Shown piece by piece: positions 18,967 to 27,264 of a stretch of DNA of 34,586 nucleotides. The stretch covers positions 1-34,586 of the forward strand of contig JAAWBZ010000107.1 of NCBI GenBank assembly GCA_022792945.1, given 5' to 3'. The position numbers and the translations under genes are program-made. Within the stretch, counting starts at the first letter, position 1, and every line of letters starts with the position of its first letter. Source of the stretch: Oscillospiraceae bacterium (GTDB lineage: Bacteria; Bacillota; Clostridia; Oscillospirales; Oscillospiraceae). The notes under the pieces are model-generated. The model was not told where the DNA came from, did no database searches, and was given only the letters and a program-made list of their open reading frames with translations.

Positions 18967-20283
18967 TCAGATGCCTTTCTGCATTTCGTCGATGGATTCC
19001 AGAATCGCGTCGGCCATGTAGTCCAGCTGCTCCTGGGACAGGCCGTAGATGGGGAAGTGTGTGAAGCGGCGGTAGAAAACCTCCTCACAGTTGGGGCAGG
19101 AAGCCGCGATGGCGTCCTCGTCGTACCCCAGGTCCTTGAGCACCTGGAAGCGGTAGAGCGGACCGAAGTGGGCAATCTCCGTAACGCCCTTGGCCGCCAG
19201 CTTCTTCTTGAGCACCTGCACGTCGGCCCCGGCCTTCTCCGGGTCCACCAGCAGGCGGTACAGGTGGAACGTGGGCCTGCAGCCCTCGCCGCCCAGGTCC
19301 TGCGTTGTCAGCGCGCCGCATCCGGCCAGCCGGCTGTTGAGGTACGCCGCCGCCTGCCGCCGCGCCTCGATGATCTGCTCGATCCGTGCGATCTGCAATT
19401 GCAAACCCAGGCCCTGGATCTCGGTGGTAGAGAAGTTGGTGGCCACGAATTTCGTGTCACCCTTGCCCTGGATCAGCGTCACGTCGTACAGCCAGTCCTT
19501 GATCTGCCGGGAGAAGTCGGTGCCCAGGAACCGCGCCCGCTTCATCTCGCCCCGGAACGCCTCCACGTTGGTGCAGACGATGCCGCCCTCGCCGAAGGAG
19601 GTGATATTCTTCACCTCGTGGAAGGAGAACGCGCCGAAATCGCCGATAGTGCCCAGCTTTTTGCCCTTGTACTCACCGCCGAAGCCGTGGGCCGCGTCCT
19701 CCAGCACCACGATGTCCCGCTCCCTGGCCAGCTGCATGATCGGGTCCATATCCACCGGATAGCCGCCGATGTGGACCGGAACGATCATTTTGGTGCGGTC
19801 CGTGACCTTCCGGGCTACGTCCGCCGGGTCTATGTTCAGCGTCACCGGGTCCACATCCGCGAATACCAGCTTACAGCCGATGGACAGCGGGTAGGCCATG
19901 GTGGCGGCGAAGGTGATGGCCGGCACGATGACCTCGTCCCCAGGCCGTAGGCCCGTATATTTGCAGGCAATCTCAAAGCCCGCCGTGCAGTTGGTCACGA
20001 AGGTGGAGCCGGCGGTGTGGAGGTACTGGTCGCACAGCGCCTCCGCCCGGGCCACCTCCACGTCCAGCGACAGCTTGGCCGGCGGCTCAGCCACCTGATC
20101 CAGGGCGCAGACGCTCTTCTCCACATCCTTCAACGCCGCCTCATAGGCCGCGCCCTGCCCCTTCATCAGAAAGCGCACCACAGCCATCAGGTCCTCGGCG
20201 TTGTAGTTCTCGCCCACAGCCGCCCAGGGGACCTTGGTCTCGCCGGTATTATACCGAAAATCTGATGCTTTTTTCTCAGCCAT
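18967..20283 (-). CDS. DegT/DnrJ/EryC1/StrS aminotransferase 1 (with an unusual N-terminal insertion)
   Basis: A 438-residue PLP enzyme of the sugar aminotransferase family, which moves an amino group between glutamate or glutamine and a keto-sugar or keto-cyclitol. The PLP Lys is Lys225 in SFHEVKNITSFGEGG, and the cofactor Asp lies in VVLEDAAHGFGG. Compared with the family, about 35 residues (QGAAYEAALKDVEKSV... to about 80) are inserted before the FExxFAxYxG helix, and the usual SGTAAL reads NCTAGF. Start at 20283 (AAAGGAGTATTTTC); eight extra residues upstream are rejected. It is a single-gene unit with its own extended -10 promoter and a leader holding a tiny reading frame. Biosynthetic or catabolic direction cannot be told; the neighbouring sugar genes favour sugar metabolism. 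Confidence 0.92.
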   Translation of the reverse strand: MAEKKASDFRYNTGETKVPWAAVGENYNAEDLMAVVRFLMKGQGAAYEAALKDVEKSVCALDQVAEPPAKLSLDVEVARAEALCDQYLHTAGSTFVTNCTAGFEIACKYTGLRPGDEVIVPAITFAATMAYPLSIGCKLVFADVDPVTLNIDPADVARKVTDRTKMIVPVHIGGYPVDMDPIMQLARERDIVVLEDAAHGFGGEYKGKKLGTIGDFGAFSFHEVKNITSFGEGGIVCTNVEAFRGEMKRARFLGTDFSRQIKDWLYDVTLIQGKGDTKFVATNFSTTEIQGLGLQLQIARIEQIIEARRQAAAYLNSRLAGCGALTTQDLGGEGCRPTFHLYRLLVDPEKAGADVQVLKKKLAAKGVTEIAHFGPLYRFQVLKDLGYDEDAIAASCPNCEEVFYRRFTHFPIYGLSQEQLDYMADAILESIDEMQKGI

Positions 20284-20337
20284 GAAAATACTCCTTTCAA
20301 CGTTCAAAACATGGTTTCTCCGGAAAAAGGCGCGGCT

Positions 20338-20394
20338 TCATGGGTCGCGGCAGCAATTGAACAGCCCCAGGGGGCAGCGGTCGTCCTGGTACAT
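20338..20394 (-). CDS. Possible 18-residue leader peptide
   Basis: The frame MYQDDRCPLGLFNCCRDP lies between the aminotransferase 1 promoter (20440) and its start codon (20283), with GAGG five to six bases before its ATG. Three cysteines in 18 residues are unusual. The stop is 54 bases before the aminotransferase start. It may be chance, or a translated leader that tunes expression; no stem pairs convincingly with the downstream ribosome site. Confidence 0.3.
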   Translation of the reverse strand: MYQDDRCPLGLFNCCRDP

Positions 20395-20439
20395 GGCAGC
20401 CTCATTTCCAAACGGGACGCGGATTTCTTTATTACCTGA

Positions 20440-20445
20440 ATTATA
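20440..20445 (-). promoter_or_regulatory. Extended -10 promoter for aminotransferase 1
   Basis: Minus strand: TGG-TATAAT, a perfect -10 with extension. I find no good -35 at the right distance, so it may need an activator or be weak. Transcription would start near 20433, giving a leader of about 150 bases. The whole gap 20284-20668 also holds the terminator at 20526 and no recognised gene besides the small leader frame. Confidence 0.6.
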
Positions 20446-20525
20446 CCATAAGCGGCGGCAAAAGTCTTGCCGAACCTCCGCGCAGAATTCACAAACTTCC
20501 AAAGCCCCGATTAGGGATTTGCCAC

Positions 20526-20562
20526 AAAAAAGGATCCAGAACCCCGTTTGGGGTCCTGGATC
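20526..20562 (-). terminator. Terminator of the aminotransferase 2 / oxidoreductase operon
   Basis: Stem GGATCCAGAACCCC (from 20532) with GGGGTCCTGGATC, one wobble, loop GTTT (or GTTTG), followed on the minus strand by six Ts. It lies about 105 bases after the oxidoreductase stop codon. Confidence 0.9.
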
Positions 20563-20668
20563 ATTTGGGACATTGGGAGCCGCCCCGCGATGCCGGGAGA
20601 GGAAAACTTCACGCCGGCCTCCCCCGGCACGTTGGTAAGGGCCACTTCCCAAAGGCCGACTGAGTCGG

Positions 20669-21712
20669 TTACAGATCCACCACGCACTTCTCGTCATTGG
20701 AGCGGTAGGCCGCCTCCATGACGCGCTGGACCTGCACAGCCTCGCTGGCAGGCACCTCCAGGGGCGCGCCGGTGAGGATGGAGTTGGAGAAGCTGGCCAC
20801 CTCTCTCTGGTACATATTGCCAAACTCCACGTCGATGCGGGTACCCTCCACATGCTTGGCGTCCTGCTGGGCGTCGTAGCCGCCCTGAGGGCCCAGGAAG
20901 AGGGCGTCCAGGCTGCCACCGTCCACCTGGCCGATGACCGTGTCGCCCATCAGGCGACCCTGATCGCCGAAGAACTCCAGGCGCCACTTGGCGGCCTCGT
21001 CGGGGATGTTGAAATTGGACTGGACCACGCACTGGCAGCCGTTCTCCATGCGCAGCATCACCATGGAGGCGTCCTCCACCTCATAGCGGAAGGTCAGGGT
21101 ATCGTGGAACGCGGCCACCTGCTTGACCTTGGTGCCAAGCACATACTGCATCAGGTCGATGCAGTGGACGCCCATGTCCATCATGGCGCCGCCGCCGCCG
21201 TTCTTCTTGCTCTGCCGCCAGTTGCCGGGCATATCGGGGTACCAGCAGGTGAACTGGGAGTAGCCGGAAACCGCTCTGCCGATCTTCCCCTCGGCGATGG
21301 CCTTCTTCATCTCCTGCACGTAGGAGCCGAAGCGCATCATGAGACCGGCGGCGATTTTCACGCCCTTGCTCTCGCAGTAATCCACAACCCTCTGCCCCTC
21401 CGCAGAGGTCATGGCCAGGGGTTTTTCAATAAGGATATGCTTGCCGGCGTCGGCGGCCATCATGGCCTGCTTCGCGTGGAGCACCACGGGAGAGGCGATA
21501 TAGACCGCGTCCACCTCCGGGTCTGCCAGAAGATCGGCCTCGTTATCGTAGGCCTTTTTGCAGCTCCACTTGGCGCGGCACTTCTCCGCCAGCTCCATGT
21601 TGACCTCCATCACAGCCACCAGCTCGGCGTTGTCGCAGAGCATCATGCCGGGGATCGTGCGCCGGTCGGCAATGCCGCCCGCGCCGATAACGCCCCAACG
21701 CAATTTCTTCAT
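20669..21712 (-). CDS. Gfo/Idh/MocA family NAD(P)-dependent oxidoreductase 1
   Basis: A 347-residue dehydrogenase that likely oxidises or reduces a sugar or cyclitol hydroxyl. The Rossmann motif is GVIGAGGIADRR (7-18), the family Lys lies in HILIEKPLA (about 97), and GGGGAMMDMGVHCIDLM holds the conserved D-x-G-x-H-x-x-D pattern. Start at 21712 with AAAGGAG upstream. It follows aminotransferase 2 on the same strand after a 133-base gap filled by a repeat-like element, and the two share one promoter and one terminator. A dehydrogenase next to a DegT aminotransferase is the pairing used in NtdC/NtdA (kanosamine) and scyllo-inosamine chemistry. The substrate is unknown. Confidence 0.93.
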   Translation of the reverse strand: MKKLRWGVIGAGGIADRRTIPGMMLCDNAELVAVMEVNMELAEKCRAKWSCKKAYDNEADLLADPEVDAVYIASPVVLHAKQAMMAADAGKHILIEKPLAMTSAEGQRVVDYCESKGVKIAAGLMMRFGSYVQEMKKAIAEGKIGRAVSGYSQFTCWYPDMPGNWRQSKKNGGGGAMMDMGVHCIDLMQYVLGTKVKQVAAFHDTLTFRYEVEDASMVMLRMENGCQCVVQSNFNIPDEAAKWRLEFFGDQGRLMGDTVIGQVDGGSLDALFLGPQGGYDAQQDAKHVEGTRIDVEFGNMYQREVASFSNSILTGAPLEVPASEAVQVQRVMEAAYRSNDEKCVVDL

Positions 21713-21764
21713 GGGAACACTCCTTTGGGGATAATTTCATTAGACTTTGCACAAGCCCAGCAGG

Positions 21765-21840
21765 GCTCCGTCCTGCACCCGACGCCTTTTTGAAAAAGGG
21801 CGGGCGAAAAATTTTATTCGCGCTACGCGCCGCAGACCGG
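21765..21840. repeat. Palindrome-rich intergenic element, possibly dispersed
   Basis: The gap between aminotransferase 2 and the oxidoreductase holds CGCCTTTTTGAAAAAGGGCG (21783-21802), GCGAAAAATTTTATTCGC just after it, and GCGCTACGCGC. No reading frame fits. I recall similar strings between genes of related gut Clostridia, so this may be a repeated unit, but I could not search. Confidence 0.35.
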
Positions 21841-21845
21841 GGGAC

Positions 21846-23114
21846 TTATTTCAAATGAGCGTTGTGGATCTCGACGAATGCGTCGATGACTCTCTGGATG
21901 TGCTCCTTTTCCCAGGTGGGGTGCAGGAAGAGGTTGATGGTGCGGGCGCGCATGGACTTGGCCACGGGGCAGACGACGCCCTCGTAGTTGATGCCCTTGG
22001 GGTTGTATTCCTTGGAGCAGAAGGGGAACTTGGCGGTGCCAAAGCCGTTGAGCTCCTTGTACGCCCTCTCCTCGTAGGCCTCGGGCCACTGGATGCCGTA
22101 GCAGGGGATCTTCCGCGCCGCCATCTCCTTGACAAAGGTGGGCGCGTCTATGTCCAGGGCGTCCAGGTTCAGCGTCACCGGGTACCACCAGTAGGCGTTC
22201 TGGCGCACCGCGTCGTTGACCGGCAGCGCCGCCACGCCCTTGAGTCCGCCCAAGGCCTCGTCGTACATTTTCGCGTATTCCTTACGGCGGGGCAGGTTCC
22301 AGGTATCGAAGCGCTCCAGCTCGTTGATGCCGAACTGGGACTGAATCTCAGTCATGCGGTAGTTGAAGCCCACGCGGGTGTGGATATAGGGCAGGGACTC
22401 CTCCAGGGCCAGCATGTTCATCCGGGCCTTGACGTCGTAGCCGTGGTCACGGAAGCTGCGGCACTCCCAGCCCAGGTCCTCGTCCATGGTCAGCACCATG
22501 CCGCCCTCGCCGCCGGTGGTGAAGTGCTTGGACTGGCAGAAGCTGTAGCAGCCCACATCGCCGATGGTGCCCACATACTTGTCGCCGTACTTGCCGCCGA
22601 TGGCCTGGGCGCAATCCTCAATGACGTAGAGGCTGTGCTTCCTGGCGATGTCCATAATGCGGCCCATGTCACAGATGACACCGTACAGGTGGACACAGAC
22701 AATACCCTTGGTCTTGTCTGTGATCTTCTTCTCGATGTCGTCGGGATCGATGGTATGGTCCTCCTTCACATCGCAGAACACCGGGATCGCGCCGGCCTGG
22801 ACAATGGCGTAGGAGGAGGCGATGAAGGAATAAGAGGGTACCAGGACCTCGTCGCCCGGGCCGATGCCCAGCGAGGAGATGCCGATATGCAGCGCCGCGG
22901 TGCCGCAGGAGCAGGAAACAGCCATGGCTGCGCCGGTCCACTTGGCGAACTTCTCCTCGAACTCCATACCCTTTTTGCCGGTCCAATAGCAGACCAGGCC
23001 GCTTTCCGTGATCTTGACGATATCGTCCTTGGTCTTGGGGTTGAACTGGGGCCACATGGGGAAGCCGAGTTCGGCGACACCGGCGCCATTCATCGCGATT
23101 TCTTTCTTGTCCAT
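21846..23114 (-). CDS. DegT/DnrJ/EryC1/StrS aminotransferase 2
   Basis: A 422-residue PLP-dependent sugar aminotransferase, regular in build. It has FEEKFAKWTGAAMAVSCSCGTAAL (about 52-75), the phosphate-binding SFIASSYAI region, cofactor Asp in YVIEDCAQAIGG and PLP Lys196 in SFCQSKHFTTGGEGG. The active-site loop RVGFNYRMTEIQSQFG is present. It differs strongly from aminotransferase 1, so the two are not a recent duplication. ATG at 23114 is preceded by GAGGTG. It is the first gene of a two-gene unit with the Gfo/Idh/MocA oxidoreductase, with a near-consensus promoter. It lies just downstream of the sugar importer operon on the same strand, beyond a terminator. Confidence 0.93.
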   Translation of the reverse strand: MDKKEIAMNGAGVAELGFPMWPQFNPKTKDDIVKITESGLVCYWTGKKGMEFEEKFAKWTGAAMAVSCSCGTAALHIGISSLGIGPGDEVLVPSYSFIASSYAIVQAGAIPVFCDVKEDHTIDPDDIEKKITDKTKGIVCVHLYGVICDMGRIMDIARKHSLYVIEDCAQAIGGKYGDKYVGTIGDVGCYSFCQSKHFTTGGEGGMVLTMDEDLGWECRSFRDHGYDVKARMNMLALEESLPYIHTRVGFNYRMTEIQSQFGINELERFDTWNLPRRKEYAKMYDEALGGLKGVAALPVNDAVRQNAYWWYPVTLNLDALDIDAPTFVKEMAARKIPCYGIQWPEAYEERAYKELNGFGTAKFPFCSKEYNPKGINYEGVVCPVAKSMRARTINLFLHPTWEKEHIQRVIDAFVEIHNAHLK

Positions 23115-23171
23115 GATGAAAACACCTCATTCTTTCATGATATTCGGTCATACTGCCGTCTTTGTAGCTTT

Positions 23172-23200
23172 ACTATACCACGTTCCATTTAATTTGTCCA
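23172..23200 (-). promoter_or_regulatory. Promoter of the aminotransferase 2 / oxidoreductase operon
   Basis: Minus strand: TGGACA (23195-23200, 5/6), 17 bases, TATAGT (23172-23177, 5/6) preceded by TGG. The leader is about 50 bases. No operator-like palindrome is evident. Confidence 0.82.
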
Positions 23201-23235
23201 TTGAATTAAATAAAAAAGAGGGATTTTTTTCGCAG

Positions 23236-23275
23236 AAAAAAGGAACGGCGGCCGCCGCCCGAGGGCAGCGGCCGC
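23236..23275 (-). terminator. Terminator of the sugar importer operon
   Basis: GCGGCCGC (23248-23255) pairs with GCGGCCGC (23268-23275), extended inward by CCC/GGG pairs; on the minus strand six Ts follow (23236-23241). It comes 22 bases after the sugar-binding protein gene. Confidence 0.88.
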
Positions 23276-23297
23276 ACGGTGCGGAAAAGGGATAAAC

Positions 23298-24443
23298 TTA
23301 GAAGCTCCAGAAGTTCTCGACGTTGGAGGCGTCAACCATGAACAGGTCGATGTTGATGGTCTTCTCGGGCGTCTTGCCGTCGAAGTAGTCCAGAGCCGCC
23401 TGCATAACAGCCTGGCCCAGGACCCACGCGTCCACGTTCAGGCAAGCCATGTAGTTGGGATCCCCGTCATGCAGCGCGCCGAAAGGCTCCTCGCCGTAAG
23501 CGCCCATGGAGATAACCTTCACGCTGGTGTTGCCGGCGGCCTGGAGGGCAGCGACAGAACCCATGGCGCCGTTGTCCACGTCAGAGATGATGACGTCATA
23601 GGGCTCCACCACCGCGGCGATGGCGTTGTAAGCCAGCTCGCGGTTGCCCTGGGAATCATACTGCTGGGGATTCACGATGGTGATCTCGCAGCCGTTGGCG
23701 TTGGCCTCATCGATGATCTCGTGGAAGCCGACCCAGCGGTCCTGGCAGTGGGTGGAGATCTTGTTGGCCATCTCGATCACGCGGCACTTGCCGTCCATGT
23801 TGTTCTTCACATAGTCGACAAAGTATCTGCCGACGATGCAGCCGGTCTCGTACTGGTCCCAGGTAACGGTGCTCAGAGCCTGCTCCTCGCCAGCCGTCCA
23901 GTAGCCGTCGTAGATGATGATGGGAATGCCGGCGTCAACGGCCTTCATCAGAGCCTCATGGCAGCCATCGGGGGTGGTGGGGTCAACCATCAGGACGTCC
24001 ACGCCGTTGGCGATCATGTTCTCGATCTGCTTGACCTGGACCTCGTCCTGGATGTCGCCGTCCTCTACGGTGATCTCGGCGCCGTAGTAAGCGCCCAGGG
24101 TCTCCAGGGCCAGCGCGGTCTGGTAGCACCACTCATCGCCCTTGTAAACGATGGTGCAGCCGATACGCTTGCCCTCCAGGGCCTTGGAATCAGACAGGGT
24201 CACAGTGCCGGGAACGAGATCAGGCACGGGACGCTCGCCGCTCTCGGCGGGCTCAGCCGGCTCGGCGGGTTCCGCGGGCGCATCGGGCGTGTCATCGTCG
24301 GTGGGCGCATCGGGCGCAGGGGCGGCGTCGTCGGTGCTGGGAGCGGGGGTGTTGTCGGCAGGGGTGGGGTCTTCCGTGCCGCCGCAGGCGGCCAGGGCGA
24401 AGACCATCACCATTGCCAGAAGCAACGCGATCAGTTTTTTCAT
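23298..24443 (-). CDS. Sugar ABC importer, periplasmic-type binding lipoprotein (RbsB-like)
   Basis: A 381-residue lipoprotein that captures a sugar or cyclitol for the permease and ATPase encoded upstream. Signal MKKLIALLLAMVMVFALAAC puts the lipidated Cys at 20. An Asp/Pro/Ala/Glu linker with repeated PAEPAEPAE follows to about residue 78. The fold is the LacI-like Peripla_BP_4 type: IGCTIVYKGDEWCYQTALALETLG, NGVDVLMVDPTTPDGC, GIPIIIYDGYW, DVIISDVDNGAMGSVAALQAAG. The start at 24443 (TTAGGAGGAACC) is chosen because longer forms bury the signal. It is last in the operon, unusual because binding-protein genes usually come first. It relates to RbsB and MocB-type proteins; the ligand is unknown. 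Confidence 0.94.
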   Translation of the reverse strand: MKKLIALLLAMVMVFALAACGGTEDPTPADNTPAPSTDDAAPAPDAPTDDDTPDAPAEPAEPAEPAESGERPVPDLVPGTVTLSDSKALEGKRIGCTIVYKGDEWCYQTALALETLGAYYGAEITVEDGDIQDEVQVKQIENMIANGVDVLMVDPTTPDGCHEALMKAVDAGIPIIIYDGYWTAGEEQALSTVTWDQYETGCIVGRYFVDYVKNNMDGKCRVIEMANKISTHCQDRWVGFHEIIDEANANGCEITIVNPQQYDSQGNRELAYNAIAAVVEPYDVIISDVDNGAMGSVAALQAAGNTSVKVISMGAYGEEPFGALHDGDPNYMACLNVDAWVLGQAVMQAALDYFDGKTPEKTINIDLFMVDASNVENFWSF

Positions 24444-24469
24444 TTTGGTTCCTCCTAATTTTTTTATCT

Positions 24470-24490
24470 TTAACGGGCACAGCCCGTTAA
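24470..24490. other. Intercistronic hairpin before the sugar-binding protein gene
   Basis: A perfect stem TTAACGGGC-ACA-GCCCGTTAA in the 88-base gap between the ATPase and binding-protein genes. On the minus strand it is followed by A-rich sequence, not Ts. It may be a processing or stability element that raises binding-protein yield. Confidence 0.65.
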
Positions 24491-24531
24491 GACCATTTGG
24501 ATGTCCGGTGCAGAGTCCCACACTGCGGAAA

Positions 24532-26010
24532 TCAGGTGCACAACGCCATAATCTTTTCCTGGCTGGCCTCCTCAGCCATCAGCTCACCCATCTTGTGACC
24601 CTCGTGGAGGACCATGATGCGGTCGCACATACCCAGGATCTCGGGCATTTCCGAGGAGATCATGATGACTGTCTTGCCCTCCTGGACCATCTGATTGATG
24701 AGGCGGTAGATCTCGGCCTTGGCGCCCACGTCGATGCCGCGGGTCGGCTCATCCAGGAACAGAATCTCCGACCCCTGGAACAGCCACTTGGCGATGACCA
24801 CCTTCTGCTGATTGCCGCCGGAGAGGTACTGTACCTCCGTCTCCATGGACGGCGTGACCACCCGCAGCTTTTCGCAGTATTCCCTGCTGTATCTGTCCTC
24901 CAGGCTGCGGCGGATGATGCCGCCCTTGATCACGCCCTTGAGGTTCACCAGCGTGGCGTTCTGCCGCACCGTCATGATCTGCACCAGGCCCTGGAGCTTC
25001 CGGTCCTCGGGGATCAGGCCGAGCCCGTCGCGGATCGCGCCGGAGAAGCCGTGATAGCGGACCTTCTTGCCCCGGACGTAGACCTCGCCGGACTGGATGC
25101 GGTCGATGCCCAGCACCGCCCGGGCCAGCTCCGTGCGGCCCGCGCCCACCAGGCCGGAGATGCCGAAGACCTCGCCCGCCTTGACCTCAAAGCTGATATC
25201 CTGGAGGATACCGCAGCTGAGATTCCTGACTTCCAGAATGGTATCGCCGATCTGACCAGCCACCTTGGGGTACTCCTGGCCCATCTCGCGGCCGACCATC
25301 ATGTTGATGAGGCCCTGGCGGTCCACCTCGCCGATGGGCATGGTTTTGATGTGCTGGCCGTCGCGCAGGACGCTGACGTTGCTGCACAGATCAAACACCT
25401 CGTCCAGACGGTGGGAGATGTAGATGATGGTGATGCCCTTGTCCCGCAGCTGCTTGACGATGCGGAACATCACCGCCAGCTCGCGGTCCGTCAGTACAGC
25501 GGAGGGCTCATCCATGATGAGGATCTTGGAGTTGTTGTTGATGGCGTGCATAATCTCCACGATCTGCTTGCGGGCCACCGTCAGGGAGGACACCTGCGCG
25601 TTAACGTCGATGTCCATGCCCAGATCGTCCACGATCTCGCGGGCGCGCCGGCGCATACCCTTCCAGTCCACCAGCTTGCCCTTCATCATCACGTTGCCCA
25701 GGAACATATTCTCGGCCACCGTCAGGGGCTCGGCCAGCTTGATCTCCTGGTGCACCACGCTGATGCCGGCGCGACGGGCCTCGATGGGGTTATTGAAGTG
25801 CCGCTTCTCCCCTTCCAGCACCACCTGCCCTGCATTGGGCTGGTAGATGCCGGCCAGGACCTTGATGAGCGTGGACTTGCCCGCGCCGTTCTCGCCCACC
25901 AGGCCGTGGATGGTGCCGCGCTCCACACGGATGGTCACGTCGTCCAGGGCCTTGACGCCGGGGAATTCCTTGGTGATCCCCTCCAGGCTCAGGATATAAT
26001 CTTTTTCCAT
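24532..26010 (-). CDS. Sugar ABC importer, tandem ATP-binding subunit (RbsA/MglA-like)
   Basis: The 492-residue protein has two ATPase domains in one chain, as in ribose, galactose and inositol importers. Domain 1: Walker A GENGAGKST (39-47), Q-loop VVHQEI, degenerate signature SSLTVARKQ, Walker B ILIMDEPSAVLTDRE. Domain 2: Walker A replaced by GLVGAGRTE (Arg for Lys, normal in this family), signature LSGGNQQK, Walker B LFLDEPTRGIDVGAK. So only some composite sites hydrolyse ATP. The start is ATG at 26010 with AAAGGTTGG about 10 bases upstream. It lies 46 bases after the permease gene and 88 before the binding-protein gene. Confidence 0.95.
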   Translation of the reverse strand: MEKDYILSLEGITKEFPGVKALDDVTIRVERGTIHGLVGENGAGKSTLIKVLAGIYQPNAGQVVLEGEKRHFNNPIEARRAGISVVHQEIKLAEPLTVAENMFLGNVMMKGKLVDWKGMRRRAREIVDDLGMDIDVNAQVSSLTVARKQIVEIMHAINNNSKILIMDEPSAVLTDRELAVMFRIVKQLRDKGITIIYISHRLDEVFDLCSNVSVLRDGQHIKTMPIGEVDRQGLINMMVGREMGQEYPKVAGQIGDTILEVRNLSCGILQDISFEVKAGEVFGISGLVGAGRTELARAVLGIDRIQSGEVYVRGKKVRYHGFSGAIRDGLGLIPEDRKLQGLVQIMTVRQNATLVNLKGVIKGGIIRRSLEDRYSREYCEKLRVVTPSMETEVQYLSGGNQQKVVIAKWLFQGSEILFLDEPTRGIDVGAKAEIYRLINQMVQEGKTVIMISSEMPEILGMCDRIMVLHEGHKMGELMAEEASQEKIMALCT

Positions 26011-26056
26011 TTGCCAAATCCAACCTTTCCTATATAAATCGTTGTGGGAAGGTCGT

Positions 26057-27064
26057 TTAAGCCTTCTTCTTGTTGCTCAGCACATCGAGGGTGATGGCGA
26101 TGACCAGCACGATGCCCTTGAGGACGTCCTGCAGGAAGGGGTCCACACCCAGCTGGGAGAAGCCGTTGAACAGCTCAATGAGGAAAATGCAGCCGAACAT
26201 GGTGCCGATCACGCGGCCCTTGCCGCCGGCCAGGGACACGCCGCCGATGATGGAGCCGATCACGGCGTCAAACTCGTAGTTCTGACCGTTGGTCACAGCC
26301 ACGCTGTTGAGGCGGGACATCAGCACCAGGCCGCCGAAGGTGGCTAGGATGCTGGAGAGAACGAAGGTGCCGAAGCGGTAGAGCTTGACATTGATGCCGG
26401 AGAAAAACGCCGCCTCGCTGGAACCGCCCACGGCGTACAGGTTGCGGCCGATGCGGGTCTTGGACGTGACAAACTGCGCCACGGCGTACAGCACTACCAT
26501 CATCACCACGCACCAGGGCAGCACGCCCTCAATGGCGTAGCCGCGGCCCAGCCAGCCGATGGAGTCCGGCATTTTGGGAATGGGGGTCGCCTGGGTCAGG
26601 AGCTTGGCGACGCCGTAGGAAATGTACTGGGTGCCCAGGGTGGCGATGAACGCCGGGATGCCCACGTAGGAAACCATCAGGCCGTTGGCGCAGCCGAAGA
26701 CAATACCCACGGCAAACATGATGAGAATCGCCAGGCCCGGGGCCATCTCGTGGTTTTTCATCAGCACGCCGCCCAGGCAGCTGGTGAAGCAGACCATCCG
26801 GCCCAGGGACATATCAAAGTTGCCCGTCAGCAGGATGATGGACTGGCCCAGCGCGACGATGGCCACGGTGGAGGCCTGGAGCAGGATGTTCTTCCAGTTC
26901 TCCACGGTCAGGAAATACTGCGCGCCGAACTTGGCGTAGGATGCGATGGAGAAGATCACCATCAGCAGCAGAATGCCCACCAGCGACATCCAGTTCTTGA
27001 AGAACTTGCCGATGCTGCCCGCAACGCCCGCCTTCGCGTCCAATGTGTTGTTTTTTGTACTCAT
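26057..27064 (-). CDS. Sugar ABC importer, permease (RbsC-like)
   Basis: A 335-residue membrane protein of the BPD_transp_2 family with about eight to ten helices. Typical parts are ALGQSIILLTGNFDMSLG near the first third, GIPAFIATLGT, GRNLYAVGGSSEAAFFSGINVKLYRFGTFVLSS (the ATPase-docking loop) and AVIGSIIGGVSLAGGKGRVIGTMFG. As the only permease gene it should form a homodimer. Start ATG at 27064 with AGGAGG about 10 bases upstream. It is the first gene of the operon and divergent from the ROK regulator, sharing the 237-base control region. I found no strong -35/-10 pair on this strand; TAAACA-17-TATCTT about 40 bases upstream of the gene is a weak candidate. Confidence 0.94.
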   Translation of the reverse strand: MSTKNNTLDAKAGVAGSIGKFFKNWMSLVGILLLMVIFSIASYAKFGAQYFLTVENWKNILLQASTVAIVALGQSIILLTGNFDMSLGRMVCFTSCLGGVLMKNHEMAPGLAILIMFAVGIVFGCANGLMVSYVGIPAFIATLGTQYISYGVAKLLTQATPIPKMPDSIGWLGRGYAIEGVLPWCVVMMVVLYAVAQFVTSKTRIGRNLYAVGGSSEAAFFSGINVKLYRFGTFVLSSILATFGGLVLMSRLNSVAVTNGQNYEFDAVIGSIIGGVSLAGGKGRVIGTMFGCIFLIELFNGFSQLGVDPFLQDVLKGIVLVIAITLDVLSNKKKA

Positions 27065-27191
27065 GCTGTTTCATTCCTCCTGAACTTCTTCGTAAGATAT
27101 GCTGGGTCTTTTCTCGTGTTTATCTTCTATTTATCCACCCGGCGTGCCGGCTGTCTAAACCAATAGAGGGGGCTTTTCGTTTTTTGCCGGT

Positions 27192-27219
27192 ACAAAACAC
27201 CGCACAAACGGTTTTTTGT
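27192..27219. promoter_or_regulatory. Operator-like inverted repeat between importer and ROK gene
   Basis: ACAAAACACCG (27192-27202) and CGGTTTTTTGT (27209-27219) are inverted repeats of 11 bases with one mismatch and a 6-base spacer. It touches the -35 box of the ROK promoter. Half-sites rich in ACAAAA/TTTTGT suit ROK (XylR/NagC type) repressors. A second short palindrome, CCGGC-GT-GCCGG, lies at 27139-27150 nearer the importer. Confidence 0.6.
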
Positions 27220-27247
27220 TGCAAAATCCGGATTTCTTTGCTATAAT
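27219..27247 (+). promoter_or_regulatory. Promoter of the ROK regulator gene
   Basis: TTGCAA (27219-27224), 17 bases, perfect TATAAT (27242-27247). Transcription would begin near 27254, with a leader of about 48 bases that contains the cre site. Confidence 0.85.
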
Positions 27248-27264
27248 GAAAACGTGCGTTCTGT

